Positions 32,574 through 41,441 of a DNA stretch of 64,000 nucleotides are shown here, one piece after another (position 1 is the stretch's first letter; the number at the start of each line of letters is the position of its first letter). Position numbers and translations under genes: made by a program. The stretch is from Enhydrobacter aerosaccus (GTDB lineage: Bacteria; Pseudomonadota; Alphaproteobacteria; Reyranellales; Reyranellaceae). The stretch lies in NCBI GenBank assembly GCA_903832005.1, contig CAIKZO010000070.1, positions 62,001 through 126,000 on the forward strand, given 5' to 3'. The notes under the pieces are model-generated. The model searched no databases. It was not told the DNA's origin and saw only the letters and a list, made by a program, of their open reading frames with translations.

Positions 32574-34313
32574 CGCCGACTTGTGTTCTTCGCCCTGGTG
32601 GCGGCATCGATCGCCCTGCTGCTGGTGCTTGCTGCCCTCACTTTGTCGGCGGGAGGCTTTGGCTGGATCGACGGGCTATTGCTCGTGCTGTTCGCGCTCA
32701 CCACACCCTGGGTCGTGGTCGGCTTCTGGAACGCGGCCATCGGCTTCGTTGTCATGCGCTTCAGTCGTGATCCCATCGCCACCGTGATCCCGCAGGCGAC
32801 GCGGCGGCATACACCGCAGACCATCACCCTCTCCACCGCGCTCGTGATGTGCGTGCGCAACGAGGCGCCGGACAGAGTCGTCCGCAATCTCGGCGTCACC
32901 ATGGACGATCTGGTGCAATCGGGCAGCGCCGACCGTTTCCACGTCTACGTGCTGAGCGACACCAGCCAGCCCGAGATCGCCGCCGCCGAAGAGGAGGCTT
33001 TCGAAGCCCTGCGCCAGCAATGGCAGGGCCGCATCGCGCTCACCTATCGCCGCCGCGACGCCAACACCGGCTTCAAGGCGGGCAACATCCGCGATTTCCT
33101 CGAGCGCTGGGGCGACGATCACGACGTCATGGTGACGCTCGACGCCGACAGCTTTGTTACTGCCCAGGCCCTCGCGCGGCTGGTCGGCGTCCTGCAGGAC
33201 ACTCCCACGCTCGGCATCCTGCAGGGGCTGGTGATCGGCCTGCCGTCGACCAGCGCCTTCGCGCGGATATTCCAGTTCGGTATGCGTCTCGGCATGCGCT
33301 CGTGGACGATCGGCAGCGCCTGGTGGCAGGCCGATTGCGGCCCCTACTGGGGCCATAACGCCGCCATCCGCATCGCGCCGTTCAAGCAGCATTGCGCGAT
33401 CCCGGCATTGCCGGGCAGTGGCATCCTGCGCGGGCCGGTCCTCAGCCATGACCAGATCGAGGCGGCCCTGATGCGGCGCGCCGGCTACGAGGTGCGCGTG
33501 CTGCCGGAAGAGGATCTCGGCTGGGAAGAGAATCCGCCGACCCTGATCGAGTACCTGCGCCGCGACCAGCGCTGGCTGCAGGGCACGTTGCAGTACGTCT
33601 TCTTCATCTGCCGGCCGGGCCTCCTTCCCACGAGTCGCTTCCAGCTCTTCTTAGCCATGTTGATGTTCGTGGGATCGCCCGCCTGGATCGGACTGATGTT
33701 GCTCGGCACCCTGGTGCTTGCCGGCGCCTCGACGACGGCGCACGTCCTCGATCCCGTCTATGGCACCGCGTTGCTGGCGCTGATCCTGTTCATGTGGTTC
33801 TCGGCCAAGATCGCGACGGTCGTCGATGTGCTGGCGCGGCCCGAGCTGCGGCGCGGCTTCGGCGGACCGGTTCGCTTCCTGGCCAGTATCGCGGTCGAGA
33901 CGGTGTTCTTCCTGCTCTTCTCACCGATTGCCTGGGCCTGCCACACGCTGTTCCTCGCCGGCCTGCCATTTGGCCGCGTCGTCGGCTGGATTGGCCAGAC
34001 GCGCGACGATCATGCGATCGCCTGGTCCGTGGCCGCGCGCCAACTCTGGCCGCACACCCTGCTCGGTGGCGCCAGCCTGGCCATCGCCGCTGCCTTCCAG
34101 CCCGCGGCACTCCCCTATCTCTTCGTGCTGCTGGCGGGCGGTCTCGTGCTGTCGATCCCGATCTGCGTCGTGACCTCGTGGCCCTGGCTCGGTCGCCTCT
34201 TCATGCGCATCGGCATCGGACGCCTGCCCGAGGAGACGGCGCCGCCGGACCTGCTGAAGCGCCTCGATTTGCCGGCGTTGAGTTACTTCACGCCACCAGC
34301 CGACAGGCCCTGA
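32520..34313 (+). CDS. opgH: Glucan biosynthesis glucosyltransferase H-like (OpgH)
   Basis: A processive GT2 glucosyltransferase of about 597 residues, in the inner membrane, for osmoregulated periplasmic glucans. Two N-terminal membrane segments precede the catalytic domain, with VYVLSDTSQPE, TLDADSFV, the acceptor-site LPEEDLGWEENPP and RRDQRWLQG. Further C-terminal membrane segments follow. It is shorter than E. coli OpgH (847), lacking the long cytoplasmic N-terminus. ATG 32535 is an alternative start. OpgG is not adjacent. The 3' end overlaps the convergent permease gene by 31 bases. Confidence 0.9.
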   Translation: MQYAIMRTARSAVLTVFHRRLVFFALVAASIALLLVLAALTLSAGGFGWIDGLLLVLFALTTPWVVVGFWNAAIGFVVMRFSRDPIATVIPQATRRHTPQTITLSTALVMCVRNEAPDRVVRNLGVTMDDLVQSGSADRFHVYVLSDTSQPEIAAAEEEAFEALRQQWQGRIALTYRRRDANTGFKAGNIRDFLERWGDDHDVMVTLDADSFVTAQALARLVGVLQDTPTLGILQGLVIGLPSTSAFARIFQFGMRLGMRSWTIGSAWWQADCGPYWGHNAAIRIAPFKQHCAIPALPGSGILRGPVLSHDQIEAALMRRAGYEVRVLPEEDLGWEENPPTLIEYLRRDQRWLQGTLQYVFFICRPGLLPTSRFQLFLAMLMFVGSPAWIGLMLLGTLVLAGASTTAHVLDPVYGTALLALILFMWFSAKIATVVDVLARPELRRGFGGPVRFLASIAVETVFFLLFSPIAWACHTLFLAGLPFGRVVGWIGQTRDDHAIAWSVAARQLWPHTLLGGASLAIAAAFQPAALPYLFVLLAGGLVLSIPICVVTSWPWLGRLFMRIGIGRLPEETAPPDLLKRLDLPALSYFTPPADRP

Positions 34314-35125
34314 ACGATCTCTTTCTGGATCACGATCGTGAGCACGATCACCGGCAGCATGACGATGATCGCGGCCGCGGCCAGCGGCCCCCAGGCGAAG
34401 CTTTCGAAGGTCAGCATGTTGTAGACCGCGACCGGCATGGTGCGCGTGGTGCGGCCGGCGAACACGGCGCCGAAGATGAAATTGTTCCACGACGAAATGA
34501 ACGCCAGGATCGCGCCGACCACGATGCCCGGCCGCGCCAGCGGCAGGGCGACGTAGCGGAAGGCCTGCCACAGGCTGGCACCGTCGATGCGCGCGGCCTC
34601 CTCCAGCTCGTGCGGCTGGGTCTCGAAGAAGCCGATCATGATCCACACGATGATCGGCAAGGTGATCACCATGTGGGTGAGCGCGATCGGCCATACCGTG
34701 CCGATCAGGCCCAGCACCTGGAACATCGTGAACAGCGGGATGAGATACGACAGGCCGGGCGTCATGCGGCTGAGCAGCAGGATGCCCGCCATGCGATTGG
34801 CCTTCGCCTTGGCGATGCCATAGCCCGCCGGCACGCCCAGCAGCAGCGCCACCAACGTCGCTGAGCCCGTGACCTGCACCGAGTTCCAGAAGTAGAGAAA
34901 CATCGGGCTTTCTTCGAACACCTTGGCGAAATTGTCCCAGGTCGGCTCATCCGGCCAGAACACCGGCGGCCAGGCGGTGTTGTCGATGTCGTACTTGAGC
35001 GACAGCGAGATCATCCAGAAGAAGACGAACAGGCACGGCGCCAGCAGCACGGCGACCGACACAGCGAGCGCCGTCTTGTCCCAGGCCTTCCGCAGTTTGC
35101 GCTTGGTGCGATAACTCAGCGCCAT
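34283..35125 (-). CDS. Carbohydrate ABC transporter permease, MalG/UgpE type
   Basis: A 280-residue inner-membrane permease with six membrane segments. The EAA loop is EAARIDGASLWQAFRYVALPLARPGIVVGA, typical of the CUT1 sugar family. ATG 35125 lies two bases after the stop of the partner permease. The substrate is probably a sugar or polyol; glycerol-3-phosphate is possible. Confidence 0.93.
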   Translation of the reverse strand: MALSYRTKRKLRKAWDKTALAVSVAVLLAPCLFVFFWMISLSLKYDIDNTAWPPVFWPDEPTWDNFAKVFEESPMFLYFWNSVQVTGSATLVALLLGVPAGYGIAKAKANRMAGILLLSRMTPGLSYLIPLFTMFQVLGLIGTVWPIALTHMVITLPIIVWIMIGFFETQPHELEEAARIDGASLWQAFRYVALPLARPGIVVGAILAFISSWNNFIFGAVFAGRTTRTMPVAVYNMLTFESFAWGPLAAAAIIVMLPVIVLTIVIQKEIVQGLSAGGVK

Positions 35126-35127
35126 GC

Positions 35128-36045
35128 TCAGTTCCACTTGGCTTTCTGGCGCGCCCACAGCAGCACCAGCGACAGGGCGACGATAATGGCGAAGAACACC
35201 ACGACCACGGCCGACGCGGTGCCGACCTGGTTGTAGGCAAAGGCCTGCGCATAGAGATAGACGTTCATCGTCTCCGACGAGGTGCCCGGGCCGCCGTTAC
35301 AGATGACCCATATGGTCTCGAAAGCCTTGAGCGCGTCGATCGTACGCATGATCAGCGCCACCACGAGGAAGGGCAGCACCAGCGGGTATGTGATCTTCCA
35401 GAACATCTGCCATTGGCTGGCGCCATCGATCAGCGCTGCCTCGTAGGGCTCGGTCGGCAACGAGGCGAGGCCACCCAGCACAATGATCATACAGAACGGC
35501 GTCCACAGCCAGATCTCGACCAGGATCAGGCTCGGGATCACCGTGCCCGGCGAGAATACCCATTGCGAGGGCGGCAGGCCGACCAGGCTCAAGAGGTAGT
35601 TCAACACGCCGAGCTGCGGATGGAACATCATCGTCCAGATCAGCGACACCGCCACGGGTGTGGCCATCATCGGCATGATGAAGAGCGTGCGATAGAAGCC
35701 GCGACCGGCGAACTTCTTATGGAACACCAGCGCCGCCCAGGTGCCGAGCACCATCGGCAGGAAGACTGCGAGCACCGTGAAATACATCGTATGGCCGACC
35801 GCTTCGAGGAAGCGGCGGTTGGACGCCAGGTTCGTGTAGTTGTCGAACCACACGAACTTCGAGGCGCTGCCGATGTGCCAATCCTGCAGGCTCATCCAGA
35901 TCGTGAAGATCCACGGAAACACGATCAGCGCCGAACTCACGATCAGCGCCGGCCAGATGAACATGAGATAGGGACGAAGGCGCCGTTCTCCCGACGCCTT
36001 CGTTGCCGTTATCCGTGCTCCCGCGGCGATGTCCCCGCCCGCCAT
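35128..36045 (-). CDS. Carbohydrate ABC transporter permease, MalF/UgpA type
   Basis: A 305-residue permease partner of the MalG-type protein. It has six membrane segments and the EAA loop EAALIDGASQWQMFWKITYPLVLPFLVVA. The start is 28 bases after the binding-protein stop. No ATPase gene follows in the window, so the importer must borrow a shared MsmK/UgpC-type ATPase encoded elsewhere. Confidence 0.93.
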   Translation of the reverse strand: MAGGDIAAGARITATKASGERRLRPYLMFIWPALIVSSALIVFPWIFTIWMSLQDWHIGSASKFVWFDNYTNLASNRRFLEAVGHTMYFTVLAVFLPMVLGTWAALVFHKKFAGRGFYRTLFIMPMMATPVAVSLIWTMMFHPQLGVLNYLLSLVGLPPSQWVFSPGTVIPSLILVEIWLWTPFCMIIVLGGLASLPTEPYEAALIDGASQWQMFWKITYPLVLPFLVVALIMRTIDALKAFETIWVICNGGPGTSSETMNVYLYAQAFAYNQVGTASAVVVVFFAIIVALSLVLLWARQKAKWN

Positions 36046-36073
36046 GCGTTACGCCCTCGACCTTTGCTCCAGC

Positions 36074-37411
36074 TCAGCCCTGCTCGCTCTTGTCGATGAC
36101 CGGCTGGAACTCGGCGGTCGCCCGCTTCAGCTCGGCGCCGGGATCGGCGCCGGTCAGCATGTTGGTGAGCGCCGTGCCCAGCGTGTCGCGGAACTCGGTC
36201 ACGGGCACGATCACCGGCAGGCCCGACATGCTGAGCGGCGCGCAGCCGTTGGCACAATCGGCCCATTCCTTGGGGATGCTCAGCGTGGAGATGATTGCCG
36301 GATCCTTGAGCGGCGCCGACCGGAACGGCACGCCGCCGCCGACCTGCAACATCCGGCCGGCCATGGCGCGGCCGGTCATCCAGAGCATGGTGAAGAAGGC
36401 TGCTTCCTTGTGAGCGCTCGCCTTGGGGATCGCCATGCCGGTGCCGAAGGTCACCGAGCCGTGGCCCTTGGGGCCGGACGGCGGCAGACCGTAGCCCACC
36501 TTGCCGACGACGCGGCTCTTCTGCTTGTCCTCGACCGGTGCCGCGAAGCCCGTGGCATCGATCCACATCGCGGCCTTGCCCTGCATGAACAGGCCCTGCG
36601 CCTCGTTCCAGTTGAAGCCGACAACGCCCTTGGGACCATAGTTGGAGAGCAGCTTCTTGTAGTACTCACCCGAGGCGATGGCGTCGGGCGAATCAGTGAT
36701 CAGCTTGGTGCCCTTGATCGTCTCCTGGCCCCAGCCCGACAGGAGCTGCGTCCACAGCACGACGTTGGCATTGCGCACGCCGCGGCCGACAAAGCCCGAG
36801 ACGCCGGCCGCCGGATCGTTCAGCTTCTCCGCGGCGACCATCATCTCGTCGAGGGTCTTGGGGAAGGTGACGTTCTTCTTCGCGAACAGCTCCTTGTTGT
36901 AATAGACCATGAAGTAGTCGCACAGGATCGGCAGCGCATTGACCTTGCCGTCCGACGTGGTGGAGAAGCCCATGCCCATCTTGGAGATGTCCTCGAGCTC
37001 GTACTCGGCCGGCATCATCTGCGGGTCCTTGAGCCACGGCGTGAGGTCGTGCAGCCAGCCGGCCTTCTCGAACTGGCGCTTCTGCACATGGAAGGCGAAG
37101 TTGAAGAGGTCGAACGACGGCTTGCCCGAGTTCAGCTCGATCGCCACTTTCTGGCGCGCCTGCTGCTCGGGAATGACCTCGATACCGAGCGTGATGCCGG
37201 TCTGGTCGAGGAATTCCTTCTGGTATTTCTTCATGAGATCGGCGCGCGGGCCGGTCTCCATCAGCACCTCGACGTTCTGTCCCTTGAAGCGCTTCCAGTC
37301 GAAGGCGCCCTGGGCATGGGCCGTGAGGGTGTTGAGCATCGGCGCGGCGAGGCCACCCAGCACGGCAGCGCCCTGCAACGCGCCGCGGCGCGTGATCGAC
37401 ATCTTGGACAT
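36074..37411 (-). CDS. Extracellular solute-binding protein, sugar family 1
   Basis: A 445-residue periplasmic binding protein. The N-terminus SITRRGALQGAAVLGGLAAP resembles a twin-arginine signal, with cleavage after AHA. Family-1 segments include LPILCDYFMVYYNKELF, GKAAMWIDATG and GTGMAIPKASAHKEAAF. ATG 37411 is preceded by GGAGGAAA; the longer open frame upstream has no such site. It is the first gene of the three-gene importer unit. Confidence 0.93.
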   Translation of the reverse strand: MSKMSITRRGALQGAAVLGGLAAPMLNTLTAHAQGAFDWKRFKGQNVEVLMETGPRADLMKKYQKEFLDQTGITLGIEVIPEQQARQKVAIELNSGKPSFDLFNFAFHVQKRQFEKAGWLHDLTPWLKDPQMMPAEYELEDISKMGMGFSTTSDGKVNALPILCDYFMVYYNKELFAKKNVTFPKTLDEMMVAAEKLNDPAAGVSGFVGRGVRNANVVLWTQLLSGWGQETIKGTKLITDSPDAIASGEYYKKLLSNYGPKGVVGFNWNEAQGLFMQGKAAMWIDATGFAAPVEDKQKSRVVGKVGYGLPPSGPKGHGSVTFGTGMAIPKASAHKEAAFFTMLWMTGRAMAGRMLQVGGGVPFRSAPLKDPAIISTLSIPKEWADCANGCAPLSMSGLPVIVPVTEFRDTLGTALTNMLTGADPGAELKRATAEFQPVIDKSEQG

Positions 37412-37518
37412 TTTGTTTCCTCCAGTTTCTGCTTTTGCCGAAGCGTAGAGGAACCGGGCGGTGCCGTCACGAGTGTAAAACTGCTCCGATTCCCGCACGG
37501 CCATGCTAGGGTTTCCCG

Positions 37519-38493
37519 ATGAAAACCAAGCTCCTCGGCCGTACCGGCGTCTCCGTCTCCGAACTCTGCTTCGGCACCATGTCCTTTGGCGGCGATGCCG
37601 ACGAAGCAACGTCCGCGGCCATGTACAAGGCAGTGCGCGACGCCGGCATCAACTTCTTCGACTGCGCCAACGAGTACAACAAGGGCGAGTCCGAGAAGAT
37701 TCTGGGCCGGCTCGCCAAGGAGCATCGCGACGATCTCGTCTTCACCACCAAGTGCTTCAACCCGATCCGCCCCGACGTGAACGCACGCGGTGGCTCGCGG
37801 CGTCACATCGTGCAGGCCGTCGAGGCCAGCCTGAAGCGCCTGCAGACCGATCGCATCGATGTCCTGTTCATGCACCGCTACGATACCGTCACACCGATCG
37901 ACGAGACGATGCGCGCCCTCGAGGACCTGGTGCGCGCCGGCAAGGTGATCTACCCCGCGGTCAGCAACTGGTCGGCCTGGCAGACGCAGCGTGCCATCGA
38001 CATCCAGGAGCACAGCGGCTGGTCGCGCCTGCAGGTCATCCAGCCGATGTACAATCTGGTGAAGCGCCAGGCCGAGGTCGAACTGCTGCCGATGGCGGCC
38101 GCCAACGGCATCGGCTGCATCCCCTACAGCCCCGCCGCCGCCGGCCTGCTGTCGGGCAAGTATTTCGGCCAGGCCACCGGACGGCTGAAGACCAACAAGA
38201 TGTACGAGGCGCGCTACGGCGACTCGTGGATGTTCGAGGCCGCGGAAAAGTACACCGCCTTCTGCAAGGAAAAGGGCCTGCATCCGGTGAGCACGGCGAT
38301 CGCCTGGGTCGGCACCCATCCTGCCGTCACCGCGCCGATCATCGGCGCGCGCAACGTCGAGCAGCTGAAGGATTCGCTGGCCTCGGTGGACGTCAAGATG
38401 ACGCCCGAGCTGCGCGCCGAGATCGCCGATCTCAGCCGTACGCCGGCGCCCGCGACGGATCGTTCCGAGGAGCTGAAGGTCGTCCGGGCCTAG
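37519..38493 (+). CDS. Aldo/keto reductase
   Basis: A 324-residue TIM-barrel NADPH oxidoreductase of the YhdN/AKR11-12-like group. The catalytic tetrad is visible: Asp and Tyr in FDCANEYNKGESE, Lys in FTTKCF and His in LFMHRYD. The cofactor-binding end is APIIGARNVEQLKDSL. It is divergent from the sugar importer with 107 bases between the starts, so it may reduce or oxidise the imported sugar (inference). Confidence 0.93.
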   Translation: MKTKLLGRTGVSVSELCFGTMSFGGDADEATSAAMYKAVRDAGINFFDCANEYNKGESEKILGRLAKEHRDDLVFTTKCFNPIRPDVNARGGSRRHIVQAVEASLKRLQTDRIDVLFMHRYDTVTPIDETMRALEDLVRAGKVIYPAVSNWSAWQTQRAIDIQEHSGWSRLQVIQPMYNLVKRQAEVELLPMAAANGIGCIPYSPAAAGLLSGKYFGQATGRLKTNKMYEARYGDSWMFEAAEKYTAFCKEKGLHPVSTAIAWVGTHPAVTAPIIGARNVEQLKDSLASVDVKMTPELRAEIADLSRTPAPATDRSEELKVVRA

Positions 38494-38494
38494 C

Positions 38495-39466
38495 GTGTCA
38501 CGCGTCGTCGTCGCCGTCCTGTTGCTGACGCTGGGCGGCTGCGCGTCGGCGGGTTCGTCGACGAGTCCGTCTCCGGTCACCGAGCAGTATATCGGCGCCT
38601 ATCAGAACGGCCTGCGCAGCGGCGAAGGGACCTACATCTGGCCGGACGGCCGCAAATATGTCGGCACCTTCCGCAACGGACTGCCCAATGGGCAAGGCAC
38701 CTACATCTTGCCCAACGGCGACAAGTACGTCGGTACCTTCCAGGACAATCGTCGCACGCAAGGCACCTACACCTGGCGCGACGGCCGCACCTATACGGGC
38801 CCGTTCCGGGACGACAAGCCCAACGGCTCCGGGGCCTACACCTGGCCCGACGGCAAGAGTTACGTCGGCGACTTCCACGACGGCCGCGCCGAGGGCCAAG
38901 GCACCTACACCTGGCCTGACGGACGGAAATATGTCGGCGCCCTGCGTAGCGACGTGCCCGACGGACAGGGCACCTTCACGCTCGCGGACGGACGGCAGCA
39001 GACGGGCCTGTTCCGCAACGGCGACTTCGTCGGGGCCGGCGGCGTCCTGCTGGCCTCTGCCACGGCGGCCCCTGCGGCGATGGCGGGCGAAGTGCCGCTC
39101 GAGAAGCGCGGCGGCACCTACATGGTGTCTGTGCTGATCAACGGATCGCAGACGCTCGACTTCTATCTCGACAGCGGCGCCGCCGACGTCAGCGTGCCCG
39201 CCGATACATTCGAGAATTTGAAGCGCACCGGCAGCATCCGGCCGGAGGACATCGTCGGTCCCGAAACCTACCTGATGGCCAACGGCGCCAGCCACAAGGC
39301 CACGATCTTCCGCATCAGGTCGCTGCGGCTGGGCGACGTGGTGTTGGAGAACGTGCGCGGCAGCGTGTCCGACGTCACCGGGCCGCCGCTGCTCGGCATG
39401 AGCTTCCTTGGCCGCTTCTCGGCATGGTCGGTCGACAACCGGCGGAGCGTCCTTATCCTGAAGTGA
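38495..39466 (+). CDS. Lipoprotein: MORN repeats fused to a retropepsin-like aspartic protease domain
   Basis: A 323-residue protein. Residues 1-16 form a lipoprotein signal with lipobox LGGC and acylated Cys16. Residues 32-178 hold about six and a half MORN repeats of the form Y.G.f..G...G.GtytwpDGr. From about residue 200 a retropepsin-like domain follows: FYLDSGAADVSVP with the DSG active-site Asp near 226, and the conserved PPLLGMSFLGRFS near the end. This single-domain type dimerises like TIGR02281/DUF1615-era clan AA proteases. GTG 38495 starts one base after the aldo/keto reductase stop. The role of the fusion is unknown. Confidence 0.88.
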   Translation: MSRVVVAVLLLTLGGCASAGSSTSPSPVTEQYIGAYQNGLRSGEGTYIWPDGRKYVGTFRNGLPNGQGTYILPNGDKYVGTFQDNRRTQGTYTWRDGRTYTGPFRDDKPNGSGAYTWPDGKSYVGDFHDGRAEGQGTYTWPDGRKYVGALRSDVPDGQGTFTLADGRQQTGLFRNGDFVGAGGVLLASATAAPAAMAGEVPLEKRGGTYMVSVLINGSQTLDFYLDSGAADVSVPADTFENLKRTGSIRPEDIVGPETYLMANGASHKATIFRIRSLRLGDVVLENVRGSVSDVTGPPLLGMSFLGRFSAWSVDNRRSVLILK

Positions 39467-39472
39467 GGGCGA

Positions 39473-40702
39473 TCAGGCGACGGCCGACCACTGCGGCGTC
39501 CGCCGCGTGCCGGACAGTCGCAACACCAGGAAGCCCACGATCATCAGGTTGAGGATATTGAACACGACGCTGATGCCGAAGGCCGGCGCGTAGTAGGCGA
39601 AATGGTCGTAGAGCTTGCCGGCGAACCAGCTGCCGAAGGCCATGCCGCTCATCGCCGTGAACAAGGTGAGCGGGATGCGCCACGAGGCCTGGCTCGCAGG
39701 ATAGAGGTCGCGGATCGTCACCGCGTAGGACGGGATGATGCCGCTGAAGCCCATGCCGAAGATCGCGGCAATGGCGAACAGGCCGACTTCGTCCTGCGTC
39801 AGCAGGAAGCACGCGATCGCCGTGGCCTGGCAGGCCGAGCCCACCATCACTGTGCGCAGGCCGCCGATGCGGTCGGCCAATGCGCCCCACGCCTGACGCG
39901 CGAGGAAGGCACTGCCCAGCATCACCGAAAGCATGGCCGCGCCATGGGTTGGCTTGATGCCGATGTCGCCGCAGAAGGCCACGAGGTGCGCCGCCGGCAC
40001 GGCCATCGGGATGCAGCAGCAGAAGCCCGCAACACAGATCAGCGCCTGCGCGACATTGGGCGGAAGACCGGCAACACGACCGGCCGCCACCGTGACCTTG
40101 GGTGCGTGCTTGGCCTGGACGGTGCCGGGTGCGGGCTTCATCAGCAGGGCGACGGGCAGGATCAGCACGAGGACGACGGCCGCGTATCCCAGCATCATGG
40201 CCTGCCAGCCGTAGTGCGAGATGCCGCGCTCGAACAGCGACGGCCAGACGACGCCGGCGACGTACTGGCCGGAAGAGATGAGCGCGATCGCGGCACCGCG
40301 CCGGCGATCGAACCAGCGACTGACGTAGACCAGCAGTGGCGGATAGACGCCGCCATTGCCCAGCAGCCCGATCATCAAGCCGTGTCCGACGTAGAGCGCC
40401 CAGATCGTGCCGACGGAGGACAGCGCCAATCCACCCGCGATCATGAAGGCGCCGATGATGATGGTGGCGCGGATACCGATGCGATCCGCGAGCCAGCCCA
40501 TCAGGATTCCACCGGCGCCCGTGCCGATCCAGACCAGCGACCCGGCGAGCGCCAGCACCGAACGCTCGGTGCCGAGGTCGGCCTGCATCGTCCGCATGCC
40601 GACGACGATCAGCAGCGGCGACCCATAGGAAACCGACAGGATCGCCAGGGTCATCCACGCGGCCTTCCACGAGGCGCGACCGTCCAACTCTTCACCTGCC
40701 AT
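39473..40702 (-). CDS. MFS transporter
   Basis: A 409-residue major-facilitator protein with twelve likely membrane segments. The loop 2-3 motif is GWLADRIGIRATIIIG and its repeat after segment 8 is GALADRIGGLRTVMVG. It resembles monocarboxylate/oxalate-formate-type antiporters. ATG 40702 (MAGEELDGRASWKAAW) was preferred to an ATG at 40747 because the extra residues have no homologous look. The substrate is unknown. Confidence 0.9.
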   Translation of the reverse strand: MAGEELDGRASWKAAWMTLAILSVSYGSPLLIVVGMRTMQADLGTERSVLALAGSLVWIGTGAGGILMGWLADRIGIRATIIIGAFMIAGGLALSSVGTIWALYVGHGLMIGLLGNGGVYPPLLVYVSRWFDRRRGAAIALISSGQYVAGVVWPSLFERGISHYGWQAMMLGYAAVVLVLILPVALLMKPAPGTVQAKHAPKVTVAAGRVAGLPPNVAQALICVAGFCCCIPMAVPAAHLVAFCGDIGIKPTHGAAMLSVMLGSAFLARQAWGALADRIGGLRTVMVGSACQATAIACFLLTQDEVGLFAIAAIFGMGFSGIIPSYAVTIRDLYPASQASWRIPLTLFTAMSGMAFGSWFAGKLYDHFAYYAPAFGISVVFNILNLMIVGFLVLRLSGTRRTPQWSAVA

Positions 40703-40910
40703 GCGATGGACCCTACGCGTCGGCGGCGGGGGAACGAAAGGATGCATTTAACATGGGGGACATGCATATTTATTGCGTTGCTGTCGTGCATAGGCGATGA
40801 AGGTCACGCGGCATTGCAGGCCACCTGCAACAGCGGAAGGTTTTTCAACTCGCGATCAAGTGAAGAAGTCGCGTCCGCTGTTGCACAACTTTGTCGTAGA
40901 CTGACTCCCC
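40703..40910. other. Divergent promoter region, 208 bases
   Basis: This non-coding stretch separates the MFS gene from the small membrane protein. It contains an AT-rich part near 40745-40775 suited to a promoter, and the repeated word GCAT around 40743-40790. A 35-codon open frame at 40797-40904 has no recognisable product and is not called. Confidence 0.4.
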
Positions 40911-41441
40911 ATGATCGCTCCTCTCAGCCTCTCCAACGTCCTCACGGTTTTCCTCGCTTTCGCCTGCTTGTGGGCGATCGTCCCGCAGGCGCGCGGCGAC
41001 AGTGTGCGAGTCTGGCGGCTTGCCGTGCCACCGAGCTTCGCCACGGTGCAGGCGCTGGTGTTGCTGGCCGGTGTGTTCGATGCCTCGCTGTTTCACGATG
41101 CCGAGTGGATCGGCGCCGGACTCGTGGGCGCAATTTGCGGAAGGCTGCGCGGCTGGTCCCTGCCGATGCAGATCGACCGCATGCGTGATATGGTGAGGCT
41201 GCGGCCCTCGCTCGACAGCCATCTGGCGGCACTCGGCCTGGTCGTTCTTTCGGCGATCGACTTCACCTCGGCCACTCTCGAGTATCCCATCGTGCCGACG
41301 GATCTGGTCGCGGCGGGTGCTGCGTTCCTCGCGGGCTACATCGGCTGCCGCGCGCTGTCGATCGGCGTGCGCGCGACGCGGATGACGCCCGCTACGTCGT
41401 CTCCTTCGACGCCTGCAGGGACCAGCCTCCCGCCGTCCTGA
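40911..41441 (+). CDS. Small membrane protein, unknown
   Basis: A 176-residue protein with about four hydrophobic segments: VLTVFLAFACLWAIV, VQALVLLAGVFDASLF, HLAALGLVVLSAIDF and LVAAGAAFLAGYIGC. I do not recognise the family. The hydrophilic C-terminal tail is read across the end of the convergent ABC ATPase gene, a 50-base antisense overlap. Confidence 0.6.
   Translation: MIAPLSLSNVLTVFLAFACLWAIVPQARGDSVRVWRLAVPPSFATVQALVLLAGVFDASLFHDAEWIGAGLVGAICGRLRGWSLPMQIDRMRDMVRLRPSLDSHLAALGLVVLSAIDFTSATLEYPIVPTDLVAAGAAFLAGYIGCRALSIGVRATRMTPATSSPSTPAGTSLPPS

Noticed and set aside
40797..40904. A 35-codon open frame with an ATG between the MFS gene and the membrane protein
   Set aside because: No ribosome-binding site and no recognisable product; treated as promoter region.
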